Below the pieces are notes generated by a model that did not search any database, had not been told where the DNA came from, and saw only the letters and a program-made list of their open reading frames with translations. This document shows positions 25,129 through 34,417 of a stretch of 64,000 nt of DNA, one piece after another (position 1 is the stretch's first letter; each line of letters opens with the position of its first letter). The DNA is taken from assembly GCA_036278735.1 (NCBI GenBank), contig DASUKM010000028.1, positions 62,001 through 126,000 on the forward strand. Reading direction: 5' to 3'. The position numbers and the translations under genes are program-made. This DNA comes from DASUKM01 sp036278735 (GTDB taxonomy: Bacteria > Acidobacteriota > Vicinamibacteria > Vicinamibacterales > 2-12-FULL-66-21).

Positions 25129-28045
25129 CGCCCACGTAATCCTTCCGGCACACGGCCGAATACGCGCACCACGTGCAGCGGTACGGCTCCTCGGGCCGCA
25201 CCGGGAAGTCGCCGCGCTCGATCGCCTCGACCGCCGCGACGAGGCGCCGGCCCCCCTCGTCGAGCGCCGTGCCCACTTTGTCTCCGTCGGCCAGCGGCGT
25301 GAACGGCTTCCCCTTGAAGGCGACGTACCCCGCGATCGACACCTTCCACGCGCGGCCGTGCCGTCCCGCGAGCGCCTGCTCGGCGGCAACCCCGTAGACC
25401 GGCAGTTGCAGGGCGCGCTTGCGATCCGGCGCCCGCCCCAGCTTGTAGTCGATGACGCGCAGCGTGCCGTCGGCGAGCAGATCGATCCGATCCGCCTTTG
25501 ACCGGATCTCGACCGGACGGATCCCCTCGCCGGTCGTGAACGCGAAGGTCCCCGTCAACTGATGCTCGAGCAGCCGCTCGACGACATCGATGGGCTGTTC
25601 GGCCTCGAATCCGAACGCGCGATCCGCAAGGCCGGAGGCCGCCGCCGAACCCAGCAGGAACGTGCGCTCGAGCGCACGGTCGGCCTCGGGCAGCCGCGCG
25701 AGATGGACCTCGGCGATCTCCGCAAACAACGACGCCGCGACGTCCACGTTCGCGAGCGTGATCGCCCCATGTCCGGCTCGCTGCCATGCTTCGAAAAACG
25801 CGCAGAAGACCTCGTGCACCAACTGCCCGCGTTCGAGCGGCGTCAGCCAGCCTTCCTCCTCGCGCTCTTCGGGCAGCGCCAGCACGCGGCTCGCGTAGTA
25901 CTTGAACGGGCATTCGAGGTAGCGCTCGACGTAGCTGATGCCGTAGGCGACGGCCGGCTGCGAATCGGTCTGCCCATGGAATCTCGCGGCGTCGAACGCC
26001 GGCAGGCGGCGTCGCGTGCCCAGCCAGGCCGCGGCCTCCGGCTCGAGGGCGGAGGGGTCGACGGGCTCGTCGGCGAGTGCTTCGTGGACGAAGATGCGAC
26101 AGGTGGAAGCGATCTCGGGGCGCTCGACCGGCAGCCCGGCCGCCATCGCCTCCTCCGCGAACGCCGACGGCAACACCATCGCGTCGTCTTCGAGCGTGAA
26201 GCCGGAGAGCGAGACGCGACGGCGTGGCAGCCGCAGCAGGTCCTGGAACGCCGCGCGTGCCCCGGCCCGCCGATCCTTCTCGTCCGGCCACCCGAGCGGC
26301 GACAGCAGCGACGGCGGAAAAAAGATGCTGCGCGCGGCCCGTTCAGGCCAGTCCTGTTCGACGAGCCCGACGATGCGCAGATCGTCGACGTCGGCGTACG
26401 CCGCGGCGCGCGCGTCCAGCAGCCGCACGCCGCGCTGCCCCGTCGTCTCGCCGAACGTCTGCCCTTCGATCCAGCGACGTACGCTGTTGGCCAGGTCGGC
26501 GATCGACCAGGGATCGTCGTGGTAGGCGGCGTGGGCGTCGCGAAGCTGCTGAAGCGCCGACACAATCGCGGCGCGCGCCCGGACGTGCCGGGCGGCGATC
26601 GCGGCCGTCGCTTCGTCGGACGGATCCGGCGGCGCGCGGCGCTCGTGCGCCGAGATGAATTCGAGCAGCCGCTGAATCTGCGCCGACGGACGAGCCTCGC
26701 GCAGCGGCTCGAGCTCCGCCGCAATCGACGAGCAGACGGTCAACGCGCGCGCGGCCGCCGCATTCTCGAGGCCGGCGAGGCGCTCGGCGCCGCCGAGATA
26801 CTTCTGTTTCACGAGCGCGCGGTCGAGCGCGGCGATATCGGATCGCGTCAGGGGACGGCCGTCCGCCTCGAAGACGAAATGCGGCGAGCGGAGCAACTGC
26901 AGCAGCGAGCGCCGATTGAATCCCGATGTGACGCACGCGAAGAGCAGATCGACGGCCGCGGCAAACGGCTCGGCCGCCAGCGGCAGCGCGTCGAGCGCCT
27001 GATAGGGGATGCGGGCGTCGCCGAACACCTGGCGCGCCAGGTACAAGTAGGGAAGGGGACGCTGAAACACCACTGCCCGGCGGTCCAGCCGCGTCGCGCC
27101 CGCGCGGTCCGCTTTGACCGCCCGCGCGACCTCGACGAGCTCCTCCTCGCGATCGCGGCACACGAACACGGCCTGAGCCGGCGGCGCCACCAGGATGGGG
27201 TCAGATCTTGTTTCGTGCATCGCCGCGCCAGGCATGTCCGCCGCGCGCACCTCGTCGATGCCCGGCAGCAGGTCGTGCACGCGCTCGTAGTACCCGGACG
27301 CCAGCATGGCCTCGGTCGCGACGACGTCGAGACGCGCAAGGCGCGGCAGCCGCGCGAGCAGGTCGAAATCGGCACGCCAGAGGCCGCTGCGATCCGCCGC
27401 CTGGTCGGCGACGGTCACGATCGCGTGTTCGTAGGTCGGCGACTCGGCGGCGAGCGCCAGCGCGCGCACCTGATGTTCGTCGAGGCGGCCGCTCTCGACG
27501 ACGGCGCGTTCGAAAGCTGTGAAGGCGGCGGCGAGAAAACGCGTCTGGTGCAGCAGGCGCTCGGCGCCGTGGTCGGTGTCGGCGCTCGGCTCGAGCGCGC
27601 CGGTCAGGAGCCGGTCGAAGGTCGCCACCGTCCGGTTGTGCCGGCGCAGCTCGTCGTAGAGCGCGAGCATGCCGGCCACGAGGCCGGCCCGCACCCGGAA
27701 CGGCGGCCCGGCACCCGCCGCGCCAGCCTCCGCGGCCGCCCGCCGGAACAGCACCTCGCGATCGAACGGCGTCAGCAGCGGCGGCGCTCCGGGGAGCCGC
27801 TCATGAAGGCGGCGGTACAGTTCGTCGCGGGTGACGATGTCGGGGAGCACGAGCGCGGGACGGCTGGATCCGAGCAGCCGGCGTTCGAGCGTGCGGCGCA
27901 GTTCGCGGGCGGCGCCGTGCGACGGGACGATCGCGATCGTCTGCCTCGCCACGAGGGGAGAGGCGGGCAGGACGCTGGCGATCGCCCGATGAAAGGCCTG
28001 GAGATCGGGAACCCGCAGCAGGCGGGTCGTGCGCGGGGTGATCAC
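25121..28045 (-). CDS. addB: AddB-like PD-(D/E)XK Fe-S nuclease
   Basis: 974 aa, GTG at 28045, overlapping the upstream stop in GTGA. N-terminal helicase-like fold without a Walker A motif (RQTIAIVPSHGAARELRR). C-terminal nuclease motif SKADRIDLLADGTLRVIDYK, then QLPVYG. Four cysteines suited to a 4Fe-4S staple: one in LECPFKYYAS and three in CTWCAYSAVCRK at the end. This is the AddB architecture. At 27197-27214 the gene contains a sequence that looks like an inserted repeat end. Confidence 0.88.
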   Translation of the reverse strand: MITPRTTRLLRVPDLQAFHRAIASVLPASPLVARQTIAIVPSHGAARELRRTLERRLLGSSRPALVLPDIVTRDELYRRLHERLPGAPPLLTPFDREVLFRRAAAEAGAAGAGPPFRVRAGLVAGMLALYDELRRHNRTVATFDRLLTGALEPSADTDHGAERLLHQTRFLAAAFTAFERAVVESGRLDEHQVRALALAAESPTYEHAIVTVADQAADRSGLWRADFDLLARLPRLARLDVVATEAMLASGYYERVHDLLPGIDEVRAADMPGAAMHETRSDPILVAPPAQAVFVCRDREEELVEVARAVKADRAGATRLDRRAVVFQRPLPYLYLARQVFGDARIPYQALDALPLAAEPFAAAVDLLFACVTSGFNRRSLLQLLRSPHFVFEADGRPLTRSDIAALDRALVKQKYLGGAERLAGLENAAAARALTVCSSIAAELEPLREARPSAQIQRLLEFISAHERRAPPDPSDEATAAIAARHVRARAAIVSALQQLRDAHAAYHDDPWSIADLANSVRRWIEGQTFGETTGQRGVRLLDARAAAYADVDDLRIVGLVEQDWPERAARSIFFPPSLLSPLGWPDEKDRRAGARAAFQDLLRLPRRRVSLSGFTLEDDAMVLPSAFAEEAMAAGLPVERPEIASTCRIFVHEALADEPVDPSALEPEAAAWLGTRRRLPAFDAARFHGQTDSQPAVAYGISYVERYLECPFKYYASRVLALPEEREEEGWLTPLERGQLVHEVFCAFFEAWQRAGHGAITLANVDVAASLFAEIAEVHLARLPEADRALERTFLLGSAAASGLADRAFGFEAEQPIDVVERLLEHQLTGTFAFTTGEGIRPVEIRSKADRIDLLADGTLRVIDYKLGRAPDRKRALQLPVYGVAAEQALAGRHGRAWKVSIAGYVAFKGKPFTPLADGDKVGTALDEGGRRLVAAVEAIERGDFPVRPEEPYRCTWCAYSAVCRKDYVGDE

Positions 28046-29439
28046 TTCAGTTCGGGCCGCCTGGAGAGCCGTTCGAGCTCGCCTGTCGCGCGCTCGAACA
28101 TCATCAACGCGCCGGAAGCGGCCGAGGCGGCATCCCACGCGGTGGCCATGTTGCCGGAAGCGATCGCACGCTGCCGCGCCGACGCGGCGCGCGCCGCCAT
28201 CTGCATCGCGCTCGTGAGCAGCGTCTGCACGGTCGCCGCCTCGGCCGGCGGTCGCGTCAGCGCGAGCAGGCGTTCGCCGAGCGACGCGCGATCGGCGAGG
28301 CGCGCGAGGGCGCTCCGCGACGGTCCCGCCAGATCGCGGATGTCCTCGAGCGCACGGCGGCAGCCGCGCAGCAGGCCCGAGGGCTCCGCAATCGCCTTGC
28401 GGTACCGCCGGAGCTGCGCGCCGCTCGCCGCCCAGCGGTCGCGTTCGAGCCTCAGCCGGCGGGCCGCGGCGAGCCGGGAGTCGAGCAGCGAGAGCAGCGC
28501 CGAGTAGGCCTGCGGACGCTTGTGGCCCAGCCGGTCGTCGGTCCGGAGCGCACGCGCGATCAACTGCTGGAGCCCGCGGACGTCGGCGTCATGCGCTTTG
28601 TCCCGCGAGGAACGCGCCAGGTCTTTGGTCAGCGACGCATACGCCCGATCCGTCCGGTCTTCGATCTCGATCTCGGACGAGACGCGCGCGCGCAACGGCG
28701 GCGCCCACCCCTCGTCGCGCACCTCCTTCAGCTCGTCGCCGACGGCGTGCAGCAGCGCGACGCGCTCGGTGGGCTCCGGCGTCAATGCAGCCACGCGCAC
28801 CGCTTCCTCGAGGCGCTCCTGCTCGGTCGGCGCCGCGAGCAGCGGCACGGCCGGCGGCCCCGACGTCGTCGCCACGAAGCTCAGGTCGAAGCGCGTGCCG
28901 CCTGTCGCGGCGCGCGCCTCGGAGACGATCGAATCGAAGAGCCCCGCGAGCTGTGAAATGTCCGGCGCGCGGTAGCCGTAGTGATCCGCGGCCCACTGCA
29001 TCAGGTTCTTCCGCGCTTCGGTGGCCATGGCCAGCCGGCGCTTCGGCTCGGGGGTCAGCGCTATCTCGTTGAGCACGCGCGCGACCTCGTTGGTGAGGAG
29101 CACGTAATCGTTGGGTCCGTCGGTCGCGGCGTACTCGGCCGCGCGCACCGCCTCGGCATAGTCGCCGGTGCGCTTCCAGTCGACCGACGATTCGGGGATG
29201 CTCACGAGCTGCAGCGTCGGGGCGTCTTTCGTGCCGCCAATCGGCAGCGAAAACACGACGCGATCGGTCACGCGCGCAAACGTGCCGTAGCTGACGAGCG
29301 TCGAACCGTCGTGAAGGAAAATTCGATAGAGCGTCGGGGCGCCGCTCGGCGCCGCGGCCCCCGGCGCGCTGGAGAACAGGAGCAGGAGCAACGCCAGCAG
29401 CGCGGCGGCGCCCGGAGCCGTTCCCGCCTGCTTTGCCAT
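28042..29439 (-). CDS. Secreted hypothetical protein, helical
   Basis: 465 aa, ATG at 29439. Signal peptide at about residues 1-31 (core ALLALLLLLFSSAPGAAA). A short N-terminal beta segment (TLYRIFLHDGSTLVSYGTFA) resembles an SH3-like or PRC-like module; the rest is long and helical with many Ala, Arg and Glu. No family recognised. It is the first gene of the operon with AddB, AddA and DUF488, an odd partner for cytoplasmic repair enzymes. A TAGGCT hexamer lies 10 nt before its start. Confidence 0.75.
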   Translation of the reverse strand: MAKQAGTAPGAAALLALLLLLFSSAPGAAAPSGAPTLYRIFLHDGSTLVSYGTFARVTDRVVFSLPIGGTKDAPTLQLVSIPESSVDWKRTGDYAEAVRAAEYAATDGPNDYVLLTNEVARVLNEIALTPEPKRRLAMATEARKNLMQWAADHYGYRAPDISQLAGLFDSIVSEARAATGGTRFDLSFVATTSGPPAVPLLAAPTEQERLEEAVRVAALTPEPTERVALLHAVGDELKEVRDEGWAPPLRARVSSEIEIEDRTDRAYASLTKDLARSSRDKAHDADVRGLQQLIARALRTDDRLGHKRPQAYSALLSLLDSRLAAARRLRLERDRWAASGAQLRRYRKAIAEPSGLLRGCRRALEDIRDLAGPSRSALARLADRASLGERLLALTRPPAEAATVQTLLTSAMQMAARAASARQRAIASGNMATAWDAASAASGALMMFERATGELERLSRRPELK

Positions 29440-29679
29440 GGAAGAACCTAGCCTAACAGATGCCGCGAACCCGCGGTGTGGAAAACCTGTGGATGGATCG
29501 TGGAAACGCTGTGGAGAACCCGACAGGTCAATTTTTTTTTCGCGCGAACGTCTGGCCGGCACGGCCGGTGGGGTCCCCTGTGCATGCGTCTTCGACGGTT
29601 CTTTCGCCTTGCGCCCGTCGGCCAGCGCGCTAGAATGCACGCTCCACCTCGCATCCAATCGCCACCAGGAACGCGCGCC

Positions 29680-29895
29680 GTGAACGTGCATCGCTTCGAA
29701 GAAGTCATCAACGGTCGCGAGTACCTCATCGAGGTGTCCGCGGTCAGCGCCGGCCAATGGCGCGCCCAGATCGCGCGGGTGCCCGGCGGGTCGCGCGCGC
29801 TGATGCCGTTCTACGGCCGCACTCCCGACGAAGCCGCGCAGCATCTCAGCCGCTGGCTCAGCCTGGCGCACGGCAAGCCGATGCCTCGGGTATAG
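29680..29895 (+). CDS. Small hypothetical protein
   Basis: 71 aa, GTG at 29680, with AGGA about 8 nt upstream. Compact alpha/beta sequence: VHRFEEVINGREYLIEVSAV, then WRAQIARVPGG and PDEAAQHLSRWLSLAHG. Its stop codon TAG lies inside the TATAGT box of the next gene. No function can be assigned. Confidence 0.65.
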   Translation: MNVHRFEEVINGREYLIEVSAVSAGQWRAQIARVPGGSRALMPFYGRTPDEAAQHLSRWLSLAHGKPMPRV

Positions 29896-29896
29896 T
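29891..29896 (+). promoter_or_regulatory. -10-like hexamer of asparaginase gene
   Basis: TATAGT ends 7 nt before the ATG at 29904 and overlaps the stop codon of the preceding gene; a leaderless start is predicted. Confidence 0.5.
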
Positions 29897-29903
29897 GAGC
29901 GGC

Positions 29904-30998
29904 ATGCGCGCCGCTTTTCGTTTCGGTCTCCCCATCGTTCTGACCGCTGTTCTATCGCCGCTCGCGTCGGCACAGTCTGCCCCGGCGGCCGCGCCGGCGC
30001 CATCGACCCAGCCGACGGCGCTCCCGCGCGTGCGCCTCGTGGCCACCGGCGGCACCATTTCGAACAAGACGGGGGGCCGCCTCACGGCCGAGCAGCTCGT
30101 GGCCCTCATGCCCGGCGTCGAGCGGTGGGTCCGGCCCGAGTACGAACAGTTCAGCAACCTCGCCAGCGGACAGTTGACGCTCCAGCAGTGGCTCGACCTG
30201 TCGAGGCGGATCAACCAGCTACTCACTGAAGACGACGGACCGGCCGGCGTGGTCGTGACGAGCGGGACCGACACGATGGAAGAGGTGGCGTACTTCCTCG
30301 ATCTGACGGTCCGGTCCGACAAACCGGTCGTCGTCGTGGGGTCGATGCGCAATCCGAGCACGCTCGGCTATGAAGGGGCGGCCAACCTGCAGGACGCCTT
30401 CCGCGTGGCGGGCGACCCGGCGTCGCGGGGGCGCGGCGTGCTCGTGGTGCTGAACGACGAAATCAACGCGGCCCGCGAAGTGACCAAGACCGACGCGCTG
30501 CGGCTCGACACGTTCCAGAGCCGCCGCTACGGCATCCTCGGCGTCGTGGACAGCGACCGCGTCGTGTATTACCGCGACGATCTGAAGCGGCATACCCGCC
30601 AGAGCGAGTTCGACGTCTCGAGCGTACACGAGCTGCCGCGCGTCGACGTCATCTGGGTCTATCAAGGCGCTCCCGGCGACTTGATCAAAGCGGCGGTCGA
30701 TCTCGGCGCGAAAGGAATCGTCGTCGCCACCGCCGGCGCGGGAGCGACGAGCGGCACGGAGGGGGAAGGGCTGCAGTACGCGATGAGCAAGGGGGTCTTC
30801 GTCGTCTTCACGACGCGGACGGGCAACGGACGGATTGCCGCCCGGCGCCGTGCGGCGACCGGTCCGAACGCCGCGCGCTTCGCCTACTGGATCGCCGGCG
30901 AGGACCTGCAGCCGGTCAAGGCGCGCATTCTCCTCATGCTCGCGCTGACGAAGACCCACGACGCGGCCGACATTCAGCGCATGTTCACCGAATACTGA
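29904..30998 (+). CDS. Type II-like secreted asparaginase
   Basis: 364 aa, ATG at 29904. Signal peptide at about 1-23 (LPIVLTAVLSPLASAQ). Both threonine motifs of the family are present: RLVATGGTISNKTGG and GVVVTSGTDTMEEVAYFLDL, plus the conserved VGSMRNPSTLGYEG and KTDALRLDTFQS. It hydrolyses L-asparagine (and perhaps glutamine) to aspartate and ammonia in the periplasm. The usual HGTDTMEE has TSGTDTMEE here, a minor deviation. Well-formed and probably active. Confidence 0.93.
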   Translation: MRAAFRFGLPIVLTAVLSPLASAQSAPAAAPAPSTQPTALPRVRLVATGGTISNKTGGRLTAEQLVALMPGVERWVRPEYEQFSNLASGQLTLQQWLDLSRRINQLLTEDDGPAGVVVTSGTDTMEEVAYFLDLTVRSDKPVVVVGSMRNPSTLGYEGAANLQDAFRVAGDPASRGRGVLVVLNDEINAAREVTKTDALRLDTFQSRRYGILGVVDSDRVVYYRDDLKRHTRQSEFDVSSVHELPRVDVIWVYQGAPGDLIKAAVDLGAKGIVVATAGAGATSGTEGEGLQYAMSKGVFVVFTTRTGNGRIAARRRAATGPNAARFAYWIAGEDLQPVKARILLMLALTKTHDAADIQRMFTEY

Positions 30999-31014
30999 AC
31001 GGCGCGGCTCACCC

Positions 31015-31499
31015 ATGACCGCACCGGGCTGGTATCTGACAGCGGGCCTCGTGCTCTGCGCGATGGCGATTGCCGCCACGCTCGTCGAGCGCCTGCGTGT
31101 CGCTGCGCTGGATGGAGCTGAAGCAGGACCGCGATCACGTCCCCGAACTGTCGTTCCTCATCACCGACCCTGAGCGGCGGATCGAAGCCGCCACCAGCCC
31201 CGACACGGCGTCGCTGTTCCTCGTCGAGGTGCTGCTGTTCGTCGTGATTCGCCCGGCTGCGACGTCGATCGGTCTGCTCGGCTCGCCGCTCCGTGGCGCG
31301 GAGCGCGCGCTCATCGGCTGGTTTGGCATCCGTGGGATCGGATCCGTCTATTACCTGGCGTACATCGTTCACCACGGCCTGTCGCCGGCGCTGCTGTCCC
31401 GCGATTGCCGTCTCGATCGTGCTGCACGGCATCACGGTGTCGCCGCTGATGGCCTGGTACGGACGGCACCCCGACGCGAGCACGCCGTTGACGGCGTAG
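31015..31499 (+). pseudogene. NhaP-type cation/proton antiporter remnant
   Basis: Opens with ATG and a first membrane span (WYLTAGLVLCAMAIAATLVE) typical of NhaP-type antiporters, then jumps frame near 31080 to a fragment from the end of the transporter (LLFVVIRPAATSIGLLG, then ALIGWFGIRGIGSVYYLAYI). After HHGLSPALL it shifts frame again; the last piece is IAVSIVLHGITVSPLMAWYG. Most of the membrane domain is missing. This is an internal deletion with at least two frameshifts, so the gene is dead. Confidence 0.8.
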
Positions 31500-31511
31500 G
31501 CGCGCGAGGAT

Positions 31512-32291
31512 TCATTTCAATTCATCAATCGCCGTCCGTGCGGCATCCGACACCGAGACCCGGGCCCCGAAGGTGGATCGCCGGTGGTCGTCCAGCAGCG
31601 ACATCAGCCGCGGCACCGCCTGTTTCGCGTGGAGGGACTCGAGCGCGTCGATCGCCAGGACGCGCATCGACGGGTCTTCGCCGTCGAGCGCGTCGAGCAG
31701 AGGGCCAATGGCACGCGGGTCGTTGATCTGCGCCAAGGCCCACGGCACCACCGTATCGACCTCGTCATCGTCGAGCAGCGGCACGAGAATCGGGACGGCA
31801 CGCGGATCGCGAAGATCCCCGAGCAGATGCGCCGCGTAATAGCGGTCCGCCGCAATTTGACGCGAGGCATGGTATCGACCGTCACCCGAGGCGGCCGGAA
31901 TGCCCTGCCCCGCCGGCCGGTCCGACCGGTCACGGAGAATTGCGGTGATCGTCTGGAACCCGCGCGGATCTCGAAGGCTCGCGAAAATGAACGCGACGTT
32001 TCCACGGACGTGCCGGTCTTCCTGACGCAATCCGTCCACCAGCGGTGGGAGGACGCTCGGATCGTGCCGCGCGACGATCTGTCTGGCGATCTCGAACTGG
32101 CGCCAGAAGACCTTCTCGCGCTTGAACTGCTCGACCAGCGCGGCGGACGAGCGATCGGCGTGGACGGGCGTCGCAGGCGACCCACACGCGGCGACCTCGA
32201 GGCACAGAGCACCGAGTACGACCAGCACGACTGGTGCAGGCAGACGATCAGCCAGTCGCCACCCCGCGAGCGTGTCGGTCTGGGCGATCAT
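31512..32291 (-). CDS. HEAT-repeat lipoprotein
   Basis: 259 aa, ATG at 32291, with AGGAGC just upstream. Signal sequence (PAPVVLVVLGALCLEVAAC) ends in a lipobox-like LEVAAC, so the mature protein is probably lipid-anchored. The rest is a run of HEAT/PBS-lyase-like helical repeats: DPSVLPPLVDGL, DPRGFQTITAIL, DPRAVPILVPLLDDDEVD, DPRAIGPLLDALDGEDPS, AKQAVPRLMSLLDD. Such repeats are scaffolds for protein contacts. Function unknown. Confidence 0.85.
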   Translation of the reverse strand: MIAQTDTLAGWRLADRLPAPVVLVVLGALCLEVAACGSPATPVHADRSSAALVEQFKREKVFWRQFEIARQIVARHDPSVLPPLVDGLRQEDRHVRGNVAFIFASLRDPRGFQTITAILRDRSDRPAGQGIPAASGDGRYHASRQIAADRYYAAHLLGDLRDPRAVPILVPLLDDDEVDTVVPWALAQINDPRAIGPLLDALDGEDPSMRVLAIDALESLHAKQAVPRLMSLLDDHRRSTFGARVSVSDAARTAIDELK

Positions 32292-32505
32292 GCTCCTGTC
32301 GACATACGCCTGCCCCGGGTGCTGGCACACTCGTCCGTTCTCGCCACCGATCGAGCCACACATCGGGTAGAGGATCGCGCCTTGAAGGGCGGGGGAGTAT
32401 AGTACACCTCTTCCGAAGGCACCGCGTGCGGCCCTCGACCCGCGACGGCAAGGAGGGCATCGCGCGCGGCTTCGCGATCGAGCCCGGCAACAGGGGGAGG
32501 GCCTG

Positions 32506-33289
32506 ATGTCCCGCTTCGACGAGCAGCCGCCGGCGACCGGGACCGCCCTGGTGACGGGCGCGTCGTCGGGGATCGGCGCCGCGATTGCCCGCGAGCTGGC
32601 CCGCAGGGGCCGCGCCGCTGGTGGCGCGTAGCGCCGACCGCCTGCGCGAGGCGGCCGCGACGATCGCCAAGGAATACGGCGTTCGAGCCGAGTGGATCGC
32701 GATGAACCTCGCAAACGCGTCCGAACGCGACGGGCTGGCGTCGGCGATCGCTGCCCGTGGCGAGATCGTGGATCTCCTGGTCAACGACGCGGGGATCGGC
32801 ACCGTGGGCCGCTTTCACGAGCTGCCCGTCTCGCGCGAGATCGATCTCGTCCGGCTGAACGTCGAAACGGTTGTGGCGCTGTGCGGCGCCTTCGTTCCGG
32901 ACATGGTGCGGCGCGGACGAGGGGCCATCCTCAACGTCGCGTCCGTCTCCGGATTCATGCCGGTGCCCCGCCAGGCCTCCTACTGCGCCTCGAAGGCGTT
33001 CGTCCTCAACTTCACCGACAGCCTGAGACTCGACCTGCACGGCACCGGCGTGACCGCCACCGCGTTGAGCCCCGGGCCGGTGAAGACGGCGTTCGGGGGG
33101 CTCCTCGAAGGGCTTCCGGACGTGCTGTTCGTGGACCCGGCGCGGGTTGCGCGCGAGGCGATCGACGGTCTGGAACGCGGGCGGCGGACCGTGATCCCGG
33201 GGGCCGCCAATGCGCTCAACGCGATGCTCGGGCGGTACACGCCGCGGGGCGTGTTCCTGTCGTACGCCCGCCGCTTCTGGCCTGGGTAA
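32506..33289 (+). pseudogene. Short-chain dehydrogenase/reductase interrupted by frameshift
   Basis: ATG at 32506 after GGGGGAGG. Reads TALVTGASSGIGAAIARELA in one frame, then hits TAG at about 32629. The continuation (VARSADRLREAAATIAKEYG) is in the +1 frame, a one-base change within or near the run of G at 32606-32615. The rest is complete: NDAGIGTVGRF, NVASVSGFMP (catalytic Ser) and SYCASKAFVLNF (Tyr, Lys). Either a recent inactivation or an assembly error; everything else looks functional. Confidence 0.78.
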
Positions 33290-33360
33290 CCCCTCGAATC
33301 CGACGGCGTGCGGCTACGCCTGTCGAATTGGTCCATGCGGGATCAGGAGCCCGCCGCCCC

Positions 33361-34353
33361 ATGAGCGTGCTGATTACGGGCGCGACCGGCCAGGTCGGAA
33401 ATGCCATCGCGCGGCGACTGGCCGCCGACGGCGTCCACATCCGCGCGCTGGTCCACTCGCGGATGCGAGGGACGTCGAACGTGCTGCCCGAGGGCGTGCA
33501 GACCGTGTTCGGCGACGTCACGGACGCCGCATCCCTGCGAGGCGCCTTCGACGGCTGCGACACGGTCTACCACGCCGCCGGGATCCCCGAACAATGGCGC
33601 CGGGACCCCGCGGAATTCACGCGCGTGAACGCCGAGGGAACCCGTCACGTGGTCGAGGCGGCGCTCGCTTCCGGCGTCAAACGGTTCGTCTACACCAGCA
33701 CGGACGACGTCCTCCTCGCCGCACCGGGCATTCCATTCGACGAGCCCATCGTCGATCGAACGCCTGGCCGGACGCCCTACCAGCGCTCCAAGCGCGAAGC
33801 GGACCGGATCGTCACGGCGGCGCTGGATCGGGGGCTGCCCGCCGTGTTCCTCCATCCGTCCGGGGTCTACGGACCGGCGCCGTTCCTCACGCGTGGACTC
33901 AACGATCTTCTGGTCGGCCTCGCCCTGCGCAAGGTGCCCGCCCTGCTGCCCGGCGGCATGACGCTCGTGTACAGCGAAGACGTCGCCGACGGGCACATCC
34001 GGGCGGCGAGCCGCGCCGAGGTCGGCGCGCGCTACATCCTCACGGAGTCGTATCAGCCGCTCATCGACATCGCGCGGGCGGTCGTGCGCGTGGCCTCGAG
34101 CGCGAGGGTGCCGCGGATCATGCCGCTGGCGCTCGCGAATGCGATCGCCACGATCGGCGAGCCGGTGGCACGGCTGACGGGCCGTCCTCCGATGATCCCG
34201 CGAAGCCTGCTGCAGTTCCTCGAACGCGATGCCCGTCCCACGGGGACGCGCGCGCGCGCGGAGCTCGAATGGCGACCGATTCCCTTCGTCACCGGAGTGG
34301 AACGCTCCCTCGCCTACTTCGGGCAACGGGGCTGGACGAGGAGTTCGTCGTGA
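33361..34353 (+). CDS. NAD-dependent epimerase/dehydratase family protein
   Basis: 330 aa, ATG at 33361. Extended SDR fold: nucleotide-binding LITGATGQVGNAIARRL, GDVTDAASL, DTVYHAAGIPEQW, KRFVYTSTDDVL, and the catalytic TPYQRSKREADR (Tyr, Lys). A Ser/Thr in YTSTDDV takes the usual place of the catalytic Ser/Thr. It follows the interrupted SDR by 72 bp on the same strand. The substrate (steroid-like, sugar or polyketide) is not predictable. Confidence 0.88.
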   Translation: MSVLITGATGQVGNAIARRLAADGVHIRALVHSRMRGTSNVLPEGVQTVFGDVTDAASLRGAFDGCDTVYHAAGIPEQWRRDPAEFTRVNAEGTRHVVEAALASGVKRFVYTSTDDVLLAAPGIPFDEPIVDRTPGRTPYQRSKREADRIVTAALDRGLPAVFLHPSGVYGPAPFLTRGLNDLLVGLALRKVPALLPGGMTLVYSEDVADGHIRAASRAEVGARYILTESYQPLIDIARAVVRVASSARVPRIMPLALANAIATIGEPVARLTGRPPMIPRSLLQFLERDARPTGTRARAELEWRPIPFVTGVERSLAYFGQRGWTRSSS

Positions 34354-34417
34354 GCGGGGCTACCGGCGTCGGGGCTTCGCCTGATACGAAGTCGCGGCCT
34401 GTCCACTGATCGGAGTC

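Noticed and set aside
21955..25302. Long open frame of over 1000 codons opposite the AddA-like gene
   Set aside because: High-GC antisense shadow; Arg/Gly-rich with no domain, while the minus strand has complete helicase motifs.
25562..28507. Open frame of 981 codons opposite the AddB-like gene
   Set aside because: Antisense artefact of high GC; it crosses gene boundaries on the real strand.
31015..31499. In-frame selenocysteine or programmed frameshift in the NhaP remnant
   Set aside because: Most of the transporter is missing, so recoding cannot restore it; decay is simpler.
32425..32506. 26-codon leader peptide ending at the SDR start (TGATG)
   Set aside because: GTG start without a clear ribosome-binding site and no codon pattern of an attenuator; could be chance.
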